Source: Kribbella qitaiheensis
GTDB taxonomy: Bacteria > Actinomycetota > Actinomycetes > Propionibacteriales > Kribbellaceae
Direction of reading: 5' to 3'
Length of the DNA stretch: 64,000 bases
Assembly (NCBI RefSeq): GCF_014217565.1
Contig: NZ_CP043661.1
Location: 1,674,001-1,738,000 of the forward strand
Part shown: piece by piece, positions 21,025-29,041 of the stretch
Layout: every line of letters begins with the position of its first letter
Position numbering within the stretch: the stretch's first letter is position 1
Notes under the pieces: generated by a model
Databases searched by the model: none
The model's input: only the letters and a program-made list of their open reading frames with translations
What the model was told of the DNA's origin: nothing
Position numbers and translations under genes: made by a program

Positions 21025-21138
21025 TGGCACCCGAAAGGTACCAGTCGGCGACACGCCCGGTCACATCGACAGTCGTGCACTTCGCCACACCCCTTGTCAC
21101 GGTTGGGAAACGGCTTGCCGTGGCACTACCGCCGGTGA

Positions 21139-21603
21139 TCACGCGGTCACCTCTTTGTCCAGGTCGTAGATCGGCACCCGAAGGTGCGACCAGGCCCAGA
21201 TCTCGCCGGCCATCCAGCCCATCACGACCACGACGGCACTGATCCCCAGCGCGGTCAGGTTGACGTTGCGGGCCAGGCTGTCGGAGTTCAGCGCGATGGC
21301 GAGCAGGCCGCCGAAGATCGCGATCCGGCCTGTGTAGGAAGCCATCGCGAGGGCGAGCTGCATGGTCGGCGAAGTACGGCGCGACAGGTGCAGCATCAGC
21401 AGGCCGGCGCCGGAGAAGACGATCACCATCAGCAGACCAAGCAACGCGCCCCACAGACCCTTGAGCCCGGCGGCGACCGCAGAAACGGCGGCAGCATTCA
21501 CACCGACGACCACGCCGGCCACGAGTGCGCCGCGCAGCATCGCCAACGCCGGGTGCCTGGTGGCCTGGCCGGGGACTTTCGGACCTCTGTCTGAGGGAGC
21601 CAT
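21139..21603 (-). CDS. ATP synthase protein I (AtpI)-like membrane protein
   Basis: A 154-residue protein with four membrane segments (around residues 25-45, 50-70, 85-103 and 118-136). It heads the atp cluster in the position of atpI and resembles that family, which assists assembly of the c-ring. The C-terminal segment SHLRVPIYDLDKEV is cytoplasmic by the positive-inside rule. Assignment rests mainly on topology and position. Confidence 0.75.
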   Translation of the reverse strand: MAPSDRGPKVPGQATRHPALAMLRGALVAGVVVGVNAAAVSAVAAGLKGLWGALLGLLMVIVFSGAGLLMLHLSRRTSPTMQLALAMASYTGRIAIFGGLLAIALNSDSLARNVNLTALGISAVVVVMGWMAGEIWAWSHLRVPIYDLDKEVTA

Positions 21604-21700
21604 CTGGTGGTTCCGTCCTGCTGGCGACCGGGATTCTTGCCCGCGGTCGTCGGGTGGGCGGGGTCAGGGGTGAAACTCTTCTTGGCTGGTGCTTGTGAAA

Positions 21701-21726
21701 ACTAGCACAAACTCTGCGGTGCTAGC
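21701..21726. promoter_or_regulatory. Operator-like inverted repeat in the ATP synthase upstream region
   Basis: ACTAGCAC (21701-21708) and GTGCTAGC (21719-21726) form an inverted repeat with a 10-base gap and one mismatch at its end. It lies in the 252-base gap between the wecA stop and the atpI-like start, where the atp operon promoter would be expected. The gap contains no gene. Confidence 0.5.
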
Positions 21727-21855
21727 AAAACGGTCAGCAAAACGAGCGTCCCTGCCGCTGTACACGAACACCCTATCGGTAGGCCAGGACACCCACTGGT
21801 CTGGTCCTTGGTCCCGTACTCCGGGCCGCGCGGCAGGCTGGCCCGCCGCTAGGGC

Positions 21856-22974
21856 TCAGACCTTCGCCAGCGGCTTCGCGGAGCGGCGCGGGAGGCCGGT
21901 GGTCAGCAGGATGGCGGTGACCGCGACGGCCAGCACGAGGATCACTGTCCAGACCGAGAGGAGCAGGCCGAGGACCACCACACCGAAGGCGATCAAGGCG
22001 GTCCACAGGTACATCAGCAGCACCGCGCGACGGTGCGAATGGCCGCGCTGCATCAGGCGGTGGTGCAGGTGCAGCTTGTCCGCCGCGAACGGCGATCGGC
22101 CTGCCTTCGTACGGCGGATGTAGGCCAGCGTCAGGTCCAGCGCCGGGATCGCGAGCACGGCGATCGGCAGGATCAGCGGGAGCAGCGCGGGCAGCAGGCT
22201 CGAGCCGCCGACCTCGTACGGCACCGCGTTCGGGTCCATCTGGCCGGTCAGGCTGATCGTCGACGCGGCCAGCATCAACCCGATCAGCAAGGCACCCGAG
22301 TCGCCCATGAAAACTCTTGCTGGAAAGAAATTGTGGGGCAGGAAGCCCAGACAGGCACCGGCCAGCGCGACGGTGATCATCGTCGAGGTGGTCGCGCGGT
22401 CGAGGTTCTGCTCGACGTTCAGCACGTACGAGTAGGTGAAGAACGCGGTCGCGCCGATCGCGGTGACGCCGGCGGCCAGACCGTCGAGGCCGTCGACGAA
22501 GTTCACCGCGTTGGTCGACACCAGCAGGATGCCGGCGGTCAGCACGGCGAGTTGCGAGGGCGGCGGCGAGAAGATGCCGCCGGGCAGCGGGAGCCAGTAC
22601 AGCTGGATGCCCTGCACGATCATCACGCCGACGGCCAGCACCATGCCGGCCAGCTTGGTGATCGGGTCGAGCTCGACCAGGTCGTCGATCACCCCGACCG
22701 CGCAGATCACCGCGCCGCCGACCAGGATCGCCCGTGCGTCGTGCGCGATCTGCAGGCTGTCACCGAGGAACGGCAGGCTGGAGGCGACGGCGAACCCGGC
22801 GATCAGGCCGCCGAAGATCGAGACGCCGCCGAAGTACGGGATCGGGACCTTGTGGACGTCGCGAGAGCGGACCTTCGCGACGGCGCCGTACCGGAGGGCG
22901 ACCTTGCGGGCGATACCGGTCAGCAGGAAGGTCGTGGCCATCGCCACGAACAGGACGAGCAGATACTCACGCAC
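21856..22974 (-). CDS. wecA: Polyprenyl-phosphate GlcNAc-1-phosphate transferase (WecA/TagO/MraY family)
   Basis: A 372-residue polytopic enzyme moving a sugar-1-phosphate from a UDP-sugar to a polyprenyl phosphate, the first step for cell-wall polymers or arabinogalactan-linker-type glycans. Family motifs are present: VIDDL, NFVDGLDGLAAG, FMGDSGAL and the cytoplasmic DKLHLHHRL. These fit the WecA branch rather than MraY. The GTG start at 22974 overlaps the preceding TAG by one base, so it is translationally coupled to the Sua5 gene. Confidence 0.9.
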   Translation of the reverse strand: MREYLLVLFVAMATTFLLTGIARKVALRYGAVAKVRSRDVHKVPIPYFGGVSIFGGLIAGFAVASSLPFLGDSLQIAHDARAILVGGAVICAVGVIDDLVELDPITKLAGMVLAVGVMIVQGIQLYWLPLPGGIFSPPPSQLAVLTAGILLVSTNAVNFVDGLDGLAAGVTAIGATAFFTYSYVLNVEQNLDRATTSTMITVALAGACLGFLPHNFFPARVFMGDSGALLIGLMLAASTISLTGQMDPNAVPYEVGGSSLLPALLPLILPIAVLAIPALDLTLAYIRRTKAGRSPFAADKLHLHHRLMQRGHSHRRAVLLMYLWTALIAFGVVVLGLLLSVWTVILVLAVAVTAILLTTGLPRRSAKPLAKV

Positions 22975-23966
22975 TAGTCCGCCGGCCTCACATCAGCCGC
23001 CTTGCCGTCCACGGTGGTCTCTCCTTCGGCCTCGGCCCCGGCCACGACGCTCTCGTCCGGCTTCGGCTCCTCGGCCTGCTCCTCCTTGGACGCCACCACC
23101 GGCCCATCGGTTGGCACATCCTCAACCGACACTTCGGTGGGCACGTCCTGCACCGATTCCTCGGCCGGCACGTCCTGCACCGGCTTGTCCTCGGCCTTGT
23201 CCTGCACCGGCTCGTCGGTGGGTACGTCCTGCACCGGCTTGTCCTCGGCCTTGTCCTGCACCGGCTCGTCGGTGGGTACGTCCTCGACGACGGCGTCGGG
23301 CTCCAGGTCGGTGGTGGCTTCGGGGACGATCTCGCGGATCTGCGCCATCGTCAGCGCGCCGATCCGGACGACGTGCGGCACGTCGCCGGTCAGGTCGACG
23401 ATCGTCGACGGCTGACCGCCGGTGACCTCGTCGCCGTCCAGGTAGACCGCGACCGAGTCGCCCAGTTGCGCCTCCGCGTCGTACACGTCCAGGGCCGCCG
23501 CCTGCCCGCTCTTGTTCGCCGAGCTGACCGCCAGCGGTCCCGTCCGCGACAACAGCTCACGGGTGTTCTCGTGGTCCGGCACCCGCAGCGCGACGGTTCC
23601 CTGGGTGTCCCCCAGGTCCCACATCAGCGAGCCCTGGGCGTGACAGATCACCGTCAGCGGCCCGGGCCAGTACGCCTCGCACAGCTTCCGCCCGGCGTCG
23701 GGAACATCGGTCGCAAGAGCGTCCAGCGACTCGACCACCGAGATCAGCACCGGCGGCGGCATGTCCCGGCCACGGCCCTTGGCATCCAGCAGCCGCTGCA
23801 CGGCGTCGGCCTTGAAGGCGTCCGCCGCGATCCCGTACACGGTGTCGGTCGGCAACACGACCAGATCACCCGCCTCGATGGCGTCGACGGCCGCACGGTA
23901 GGCCCCCACCAAATCATCACCGGTGAATTCAAAGCGCTCGCTCACGGAGTGAATCGTGCCACTCAC
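22974..23966 (-). CDS. L-threonylcarbamoyladenylate synthase (Sua5/YrdC) with acidic repeat tail
   Basis: Makes threonylcarbamoyl-AMP from threonine, bicarbonate and ATP for the t6A37 tRNA modification. The catalytic domain covers about residues 15-215, with PTDTVYGIAADAF, KGRGRDMPPPVLI and SSANKSGQ. After it comes a tail of roughly 110 residues, dominated by Asp, Glu, Pro, Val and Lys, with two exact copies of an 18-residue unit (VPTDEPVQDKAEDKPVQD). Ordinary bacterial YrdC proteins end near residue 210. The tail is probably disordered and its role is unknown. Start GTG 23966; GTG 23945 is an alternative. Confidence 0.9.
   Translation of the reverse strand: MSGTIHSVSERFEFTGDDLVGAYRAAVDAIEAGDLVVLPTDTVYGIAADAFKADAVQRLLDAKGRGRDMPPPVLISVVESLDALATDVPDAGRKLCEAYWPGPLTVICHAQGSLMWDLGDTQGTVALRVPDHENTRELLSRTGPLAVSSANKSGQAAALDVYDAEAQLGDSVAVYLDGDEVTGGQPSTIVDLTGDVPHVVRIGALTMAQIREIVPEATTDLEPDAVVEDVPTDEPVQDKAEDKPVQDVPTDEPVQDKAEDKPVQDVPAEESVQDVPTEVSVEDVPTDGPVVASKEEQAEEPKPDESVVAGAEAEGETTVDGKAADVRPAD
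23172..23279. repeat. Perfect 54-bp tandem duplication in the Sua5 tail
   Basis: Units 23172-23225 and 23226-23279 are identical, in frame, and encode 18 residues each. Weaker copies of the VQDVPT(E/D) core flank them. Length variation by slippage would keep the frame. Confidence 0.92.
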
Positions 23967-24075
23967 CTGCTCAAGCGTTCCAGCCGGGCCGCCCGCGACG
24001 GCCGAACGGCGACTCCTGACAAATGATTGTCAGCTTCCGGGCGGACCCGGCGGTCCCGTGCATAAGATCCCGGCC

Positions 24076-25095
24076 ATGACCGTGTCACGTGAATTCCTTG
24101 CTGGGCTGCCCAAGGCCGAACTGCACGTCCACCACGTCGGATCGGCGACGCCGCGGATCGTGGCCGAGCTCGCCGCCCGGCATCCGAACTCACCGGTGCC
24201 GGCCGATCCGGTCGCACTGGCGGAGTACTTCACCTTCACCGACTTCGCGAAGTTCATCGAGGTCTACCTGACCGTGGTCGACCTGGTCAGTACGCCGGAC
24301 GACGTCCGCCTGCTCACCTACGAGGTGGCCCGCGAGATGGCCGCGCAGAACATCCGGTACTCCGAGCTGACCGTCACGCCGTACACGTCGGCCCAGCGCG
24401 GGATCGCGCCGGAGGCGTTCTGCGAGGCGATCGAGGACGCCCGGACCGCCGCGGAGAAGGAACTCGGCGTCACGCTGCGCTGGATCTTCGACATCCCCGG
24501 CGAGTCCGGCATCCCGGCCGCCGTCGAGACCGCCCGGATCGCCACCGAGATCCGTCCGGACGGCCTGGTCGGGTTCGGCCTCGGCGGCCCGGAGATCGGC
24601 GTACCGCGGCCGCAGTTCGCGCCGTACTTCGATGCCGCGCGCGCCGTCGGTCTGCACAGCGTCCCGCACGCGGGTGAGACCACCGGGCCGGCGACGATCT
24701 GGGACTCGCTGCGCGATCTGAAGGCGGAGCGGATCGGCCACGGCACCTCGGCGACCCAGGACCCCGCGCTGGTCGACTACCTCGGCGAGCACCGGATCCC
24801 GCTCGAGGTCAGCCCGACCTCGAACCTCGCCACCCAGGCGGTCCGCTCGTACGACGAACACCCGATCCGCGCGATGGTCGACGCCGGCCTGGTCGTCACG
24901 ATCAACTCCGACGACCCGCCGATGTTCGGCACCACCCTGGTCAACGAGTACGCCGTCGTCGCCGACCTGCTCGGCCTGGACGCCCAGGGCATCGCCGAGT
25001 ACGCCCGCACCGCCGTCCGGGTCTCGTTCGCGGACGACAGCACCAAGACCACCCTCCTCACCGAGATCGACGACTACGTCACCAACAACGCCTGA
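24076..25095 (+). CDS. Adenosine deaminase-family enzyme (adenosine or aminofutalosine deaminase)
   Basis: A 339-residue metal-dependent amidohydrolase. Metal ligands are in HVHHVGSATPR, HAGETTGP and INSDDPPMF, with RIGHGTS in between. The segments PEIGVPRPQF and FTFTDFAKFIEVYLTVVDLV are typical of a Streptomyces subgroup of which at least one member is, as I recall, reported to deaminate 6-aminodeoxyfutalosine in menaquinone synthesis; adenosine is the other candidate. The ATG at 24076 has no strong ribosome binding site. Divergent from the Sua5 gene. Confidence 0.85.
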   Translation: MTVSREFLAGLPKAELHVHHVGSATPRIVAELAARHPNSPVPADPVALAEYFTFTDFAKFIEVYLTVVDLVSTPDDVRLLTYEVAREMAAQNIRYSELTVTPYTSAQRGIAPEAFCEAIEDARTAAEKELGVTLRWIFDIPGESGIPAAVETARIATEIRPDGLVGFGLGGPEIGVPRPQFAPYFDAARAVGLHSVPHAGETTGPATIWDSLRDLKAERIGHGTSATQDPALVDYLGEHRIPLEVSPTSNLATQAVRSYDEHPIRAMVDAGLVVTINSDDPPMFGTTLVNEYAVVADLLGLDAQGIAEYARTAVRVSFADDSTKTTLLTEIDDYVTNNA

Positions 25096-25668
25096 CCGCC
25101 TGCAGTTGCACGGGCACACGTCCGGCCAGGAACTGCCGGCACACAATCAGCGCTGGATCGCTTGCCGACCAACTGTGCGCGGGGCGGGGCGGACGTAATA
25201 CCGGGTCAGATGTGGTGACCTCGGACACTTTGTGGGGACCGTGAACAGGAAATTTCATGTCCAAGGCCCCCATTGGGTGTTCAAGGTCGCCACAACTCGA
25301 CCACGGCGGCCGGGGCGGGTGGGCTGCGCGGAAGCCGAGGGCACGTGCGATGAGGCTGCGGCGCTGCTGGACGAGGCACTCGAACGGCTCGGGCCGATGA
25401 CGCCACTGCCCGCTGCCGATCTCCGGCAGCGGCGTAACGCGATCCCGCAGTCGGCATGACGGTGTCATCCCGCGAGCTGGCCGGTCGAGGCGTGAGACTG
25501 CCCCGCTGACGGAAACCCTCCGGCTCGATCTACTCGGCCGTCTGCGCGGCTGGTACGGCGATCAGCCGCTCGACCTCGGCCCAACTGGTCCGTGCTGCGA
25601 TGAAGCGGCTGGGAGCCAGTGACACGCCGCGGCGTGGGTCTGTCGGTGCGGCGTGGTTGGCTGGTGCC
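25096..25668. other. Gap without a convincing gene
   Basis: This 570-base gap contains copy B of the 68-bp repeat (25218-25285). A 75-codon frame at 25232-25459 overlaps that repeat, has no family resemblance and no ribosome binding site, so it is not called. No hairpin terminator for the deaminase was obvious. Confidence 0.55.
25218..25285 (+). repeat. 68-bp repeated element, copy B
   Basis: Gap-free partner of the element at 8003-8070, in the opposite orientation. It shares the 14-base left end ACCTCGGACACTTT and the ATTTCATGTCC core; the rest is diverged. It lies between genes with no transposase nearby. Confidence 0.7.
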
Positions 25669-26631
25669 GTGGTTCCACCCCGCAAGGTTTCCGTCGCCCT
25701 CGCGGCGCTGACGATGGTGCTCGGCCTGCTCGCCGGGTGCACCGACACCAAGGCCGACACCAAGACAGACAAGCCCGCTGCGTCGGTTGACAAGTCGGCC
25801 GGCCCGACCAGTACACCGATACCCGACCCGCCCGCCGACGGTGAACTGCCTCGCGGCGGCCGGCAGATCTTCCCGCGGTACCAACTGGTCGGGTATGTCG
25901 GTCTGCCGGGCTCGCCCGCGCTCGGGCCGCTCGACAAGGACCTCGAGACCAAGGCGAACCGGCTCGAGACGCTGGCCAAGGCGTACGCCGGTGGGCGGAC
26001 GCCGCAGCCGGTGATGGAGCTCATCGTGGTGGTCGCGAACGGGCATGCCGGCAAGGACGGCAAGTACCGCAGCCGGTTGCCCGACGCCAAGATCCAGAAC
26101 TACCTGACGGTCGCCCGCAAGCACCGGATGCTGCTGTTGCTGGACATCCAGCCGGGCCGGGCGGACATCCTCAGCGAGATCAAGGTGCTGCAGCGCTGGC
26201 TCAAGGAGCCGGACGTCGGACTCGCCTTCGACCCCGAATGGGCGGTCGGTCCCGGACAGGTGCCCGGCAAGGTCTTCGGCCGGACCACCGGCGCCCAACT
26301 CGACTCGATCGCGGGCTACCTGTCCGATCTGGTCGCGCAGTACGACCTGCCGGAGAAGGTGTTCGTCTTCCACCAACTCTCGGCGCGGATCGTCAGCAAC
26401 GAGAAGGCGCTGAAACAGCATCCGGGCGTGGTGACGGTGAAATCGGTCGACGGCATCGGCGGCCGCACGGACAAGGAATCGACCTGGCAGAAGCTCACCA
26501 CGACTCTGGCGCCCGGAGTGCGCGCGGGTTTCAAACTCTTCTACAAGGAAGACACCCGGCACGGCGCCTTGATGACACCCACCCAGGTGATGGCGCTGAA
26601 GCCCCGCCCGGAGTTCGTCGTCTACGAATAG
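25669..26631 (+). CDS. Putative lipoprotein of unknown function
   Basis: The GTG at 25669 gives a short basic N-terminus (VVPPRKV), a hydrophobic stretch and a lipobox LLAGC, then a Thr/Lys/Asp-rich linker. The mature part (about 270 residues) has RYQLVGYVGLPG, MLLLLDIQPGRADI and VGLAFDPEWAVG, spaced like the strands of a TIM-barrel glycoside-hydrolase-like fold. No catalytic assignment is possible. An earlier ATG at 25600 is in frame, but it would put a long charged stretch before the signal peptide. The 3' end overlaps convergent prmC by ten bases. Confidence 0.7.
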   Translation: MVPPRKVSVALAALTMVLGLLAGCTDTKADTKTDKPAASVDKSAGPTSTPIPDPPADGELPRGGRQIFPRYQLVGYVGLPGSPALGPLDKDLETKANRLETLAKAYAGGRTPQPVMELIVVVANGHAGKDGKYRSRLPDAKIQNYLTVARKHRMLLLLDIQPGRADILSEIKVLQRWLKEPDVGLAFDPEWAVGPGQVPGKVFGRTTGAQLDSIAGYLSDLVAQYDLPEKVFVFHQLSARIVSNEKALKQHPGVVTVKSVDGIGGRTDKESTWQKLTTTLAPGVRAGFKLFYKEDTRHGALMTPTQVMALKPRPEFVVYE

Positions 26632-27461
26632 ACGCGGCGGCCGGTGGCGAAACGGTGCCGCCCGGCCAGGTCCAATTGGTCGCGGACCTCGGTAAAGAGG
26701 CCGGTCGCGGCGAAGACCGCCGGAGCGGATTCACCCTGGACATCCGCGTGCTCACAGCCGAACCAGCCACCCGGCTTCAGCAGCCGGCCCGCGGTCGCGG
26801 CGACCACCTTGATCTCGTCCAGCCCGTCCTCACCCGACCACAACGCCAGCGCCGGATCGTGGTCCCGCACCTCGGCCGTGACGGATTCCCAAGCGGTCAA
26901 GGGAATGTACGGCGGGTTGGCGATCACCGCGTCGACGCGGCCGTCGAGTTCCGGCAGGCAGCCGTCGATATCGCCTTCGGCCAAGGTCGCCCCGGTGCCG
27001 GCCAGATTGCGGCGGGCCCAGACGCATGCTTCCGGCGACAACTCCACGGCGTGCACCGTGCTGTCGGGCCGCTCCGTCGCCACCGCGCCGGCGATCGCAC
27101 CCGACCCGCTGCACAGGTCGACAACCACCGGCGACTCCACCTTCGCGAGTCGGTCCAGGATCCAGCCGACCAGTACTTCGGTCTCGGGGCGCGGCACGAA
27201 CACGCCTGGTCCGACGACCAGCTCGCGGTACCGGAAGGCCGCAGTACCGGTGAGGTGTTGCAGCGGTTCACGAGCTGCCCGGCGAGCCACCAACTCGTCG
27301 TACTGCGCGGCCTGGCCGGCAGTGACCTCGACCAAGCCGAGTTGGAGCCGGCTGGTCCCCGCTACGAACGCGAGCAGCTCAGCAGCGTCGTACTCCGGTG
27401 AGGCGACGCCCGCGTCGCGCAGGGCGCTCGTCGCGGTCGCGAGCAGACTCTTCGTGCTCAC
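26622..27461 (-). CDS. prmC: Release-factor glutamine methyltransferase PrmC (HemK)
   Basis: Methylates the Gln of the GGQ motif in release factors RF1 and RF2. The 279-residue protein has an N-terminal helical domain, the SAM-binding [16 protein letters not shown] and the catalytic NPPY ([11 protein letters not shown]). The GTG start overlaps the prfA stop by four bases (GTGA), so enzyme and substrate are translationally coupled. Confidence 0.94.
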   Translation of the reverse strand: MSTKSLLATATSALRDAGVASPEYDAAELLAFVAGTSRLQLGLVEVTAGQAAQYDELVARRAAREPLQHLTGTAAFRYRELVVGPGVFVPRPETEVLVGWILDRLAKVESPVVVDLCSGSGAIAGAVATERPDSTVHAVELSPEACVWARRNLAGTGATLAEGDIDGCLPELDGRVDAVIANPPYIPLTAWESVTAEVRDHDPALALWSGEDGLDEIKVVAATAGRLLKPGGWFGCEHADVQGESAPAVFAATGLFTEVRDQLDLAGRHRFATGRRVYS

Positions 27462-28534
27462 TGGGATTCGACGGCCTCGAGGCGTGCGGTCAGGTCGGCC
27501 TCGGTGAGCGCCTGGATCACCGGGGCGAGCTCGCCGCCGAGGACCTGGTCCAGGTTGTGCGTCTTGTAGCCGACCCGGTGGTCGGAGAACCGGTTCTCCG
27601 GGTAGTTGTAGGTGCGGACCCGCTCGGAGCGGTCGACCGTGCGGATCTGCGACCGGCGGGCGATCGAGGCCTCCTGGGCGGCCGCTTCCTGGGCCGCGGC
27701 GAGCAGCCGGGACCGCAGTACGCGCATCGCCTGCTCGCGGTTCTGCAGCTGGGACTTCTCGTTCTGCATCGAGACCACGATGCCGGTCGGCAGGTGGGTG
27801 ATCCGGACCGCCGAGTCGGTCGTGTTGACGCTCTGCCCACCCGGGCCGGACGACCGGAAGACGTCGATCCGCAGGTCGTTCTGGTCGATCTCGACGTCCA
27901 CGTCCTCCGCCTCGGGCAGCACCAGGACACCGGCCGCCGAGGTGTGGATCCGGCCCTGCGACTCGGTCACCGGCACCCGCTGGACCCGATGCACGCCACC
28001 TTCGAACTTCAGCTTCGCGTACGGCGCCTCACCGGGCCCGGGCGTTCCCTTCGCCTTCACCGCGACGGTGATCGACTTGTAGCCACCCAGATCCGAGTCG
28101 GCCGCGTCGAGGATCTCGGTCTTCCAGTTCTGCGACTCGGCGTACTTCAGGTACATCTTCAGCAGGTCGCCGGCGAACAGCGCCGACTCGTCGCCACCCT
28201 CGCCGGCCTTGATCTCGAGGATCGCGTCCTTGTCGTCGCTCGGGTCCCGCGGCACGAGCAGCACCTGCAGCTTCTCGGCCAGCTCCTCGCGCCGGTGCTC
28301 GATCTTGGTGGCCTCTTCGGCGAAGGCTGGGTCCTCGTGCGCGAGCTCCTTGGCCACCTCGATGTCGTCGGCGGTCGTCAGCCACTCGTCGTACGCGCGG
28401 ACCACGGGCGCCAGGGCGGCGTACCGCTTGCCGACCTTGCGGGCGTTGGCCTGGTCGGAATGCAGGGCGGGATCCGCCATCTGCCGTTCCAGCTCGGCGT
28501 ACTCCGCCTTCAGCGACTGCACCGCCTCGAACAT
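27458..28534 (-). CDS. prfA: Peptide chain release factor 1
   Basis: RF1, 358 residues, reads UAA and UAG stops. The GGQ motif is in [14 protein letters not shown]. The stop-codon-reading tripeptide is PVT (VPVTESQGR), in place of the textbook PAT; PxT is the family form. The ATG at 28534 ([12 protein letters not shown]) is the standard start and AGGAG precedes it. Intact. Confidence 0.95.
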   Translation of the reverse strand: MFEAVQSLKAEYAELERQMADPALHSDQANARKVGKRYAALAPVVRAYDEWLTTADDIEVAKELAHEDPAFAEEATKIEHRREELAEKLQVLLVPRDPSDDKDAILEIKAGEGGDESALFAGDLLKMYLKYAESQNWKTEILDAADSDLGGYKSITVAVKAKGTPGPGEAPYAKLKFEGGVHRVQRVPVTESQGRIHTSAAGVLVLPEAEDVDVEIDQNDLRIDVFRSSGPGGQSVNTTDSAVRITHLPTGIVVSMQNEKSQLQNREQAMRVLRSRLLAAAQEAAAQEASIARRSQIRTVDRSERVRTYNYPENRFSDHRVGYKTHNLDQVLGGELAPVIQALTEADLTARLEAVESQ

Positions 28535-28629
28535 GGCTGCACTCCTCTCGGGTACGAACAAGCACCAGCCCCGCGCAAGGGGGGGTGCGGGTGGCGAAGC
28601 CCCCGCTCGCGGCGAAGCCGCACAACACA

Positions 28630-28682
28630 CGAAAGCGAGGTGGCCCGCGCTGTCCGCAGGCACACCTCGCCCAGAGCTTTCG
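28630..28682 (-). terminator. Hairpin between rpmE and prfA
   Basis: CGAAAGC (28630-28636) pairs with GCTTTCG (28676-28682), and GAGGTG with CACCTC inside it. The structure begins three bases after the rpmE stop (28686 on the minus strand), so it can end or attenuate rpmE transcription before prfA. Confidence 0.6.
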
Positions 28683-28685
28683 TCG

Positions 28686-28892
28686 CTACTTCTTCGCGTA
28701 CCGCTTCTCGAAGCGGGCGACGCGGCCACCGGTGTCGAGAATCTTCTGCTTGCCGGTGTAGAACGGGTGGCACTGCGAGCACACGTCGGCGTGGATGGAA
28801 CCGCTCTCCGCGGTCGAGTGCGTGTCGAACTGGGCACCGCAGGTGCAGGTCACCTTGGTCGCCACGTAGTTCGGGTGGATGTCGCTCTTCAT
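28686..28892 (-). CDS. rpmE: Ribosomal protein L31, zinc-binding type
   Basis: A 68-residue large-subunit protein starting [10 protein letters not shown]. Cysteines in CTCGAQ and [10 protein letters not shown] make this the zinc-containing form, which in many bacteria is replaced by a Cys-free paralogue under zinc limitation. GAGGAGATCC just upstream of the ATG at 28892 is a good ribosome binding site. Confidence 0.96.
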   Translation of the reverse strand: MKSDIHPNYVATKVTCTCGAQFDTHSTAESGSIHADVCSQCHPFYTGKQKILDTGGRVARFEKRYAKK

Positions 28893-28990
28893 GGATCTCC
28901 TCGAGTCAAGGCGGCCCGGGTCGTCCACTTGGTGCGAACGTGAACCGGAACCAACGAGCAATTCTGCCATCTGAGGGCTCAACCTGACGA

Positions 28991-29014
28991 ATCGCCCCGG
29001 TATTCCGGGGCGAT
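28991..29014 (-). terminator. Hairpin terminator after rho
   Basis: A perfect 10-bp stem, ATCGCCCCGG (28991-29000) and CCGGGGCGAT (29005-29014), with a TATT loop, begins 27 bases after the rho stop. It separates rho from rpmE. Confidence 0.78.
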
Positions 29015-29041
29015 CCGGTCAGCTTGCGGGTGGTACCGGAC

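Noticed and set aside
25232..25459. 75-codon frame in the gap after the deaminase gene
   Set aside because: It overlaps the 68-bp repeat, has no ribosome binding site and no recognisable similarity.
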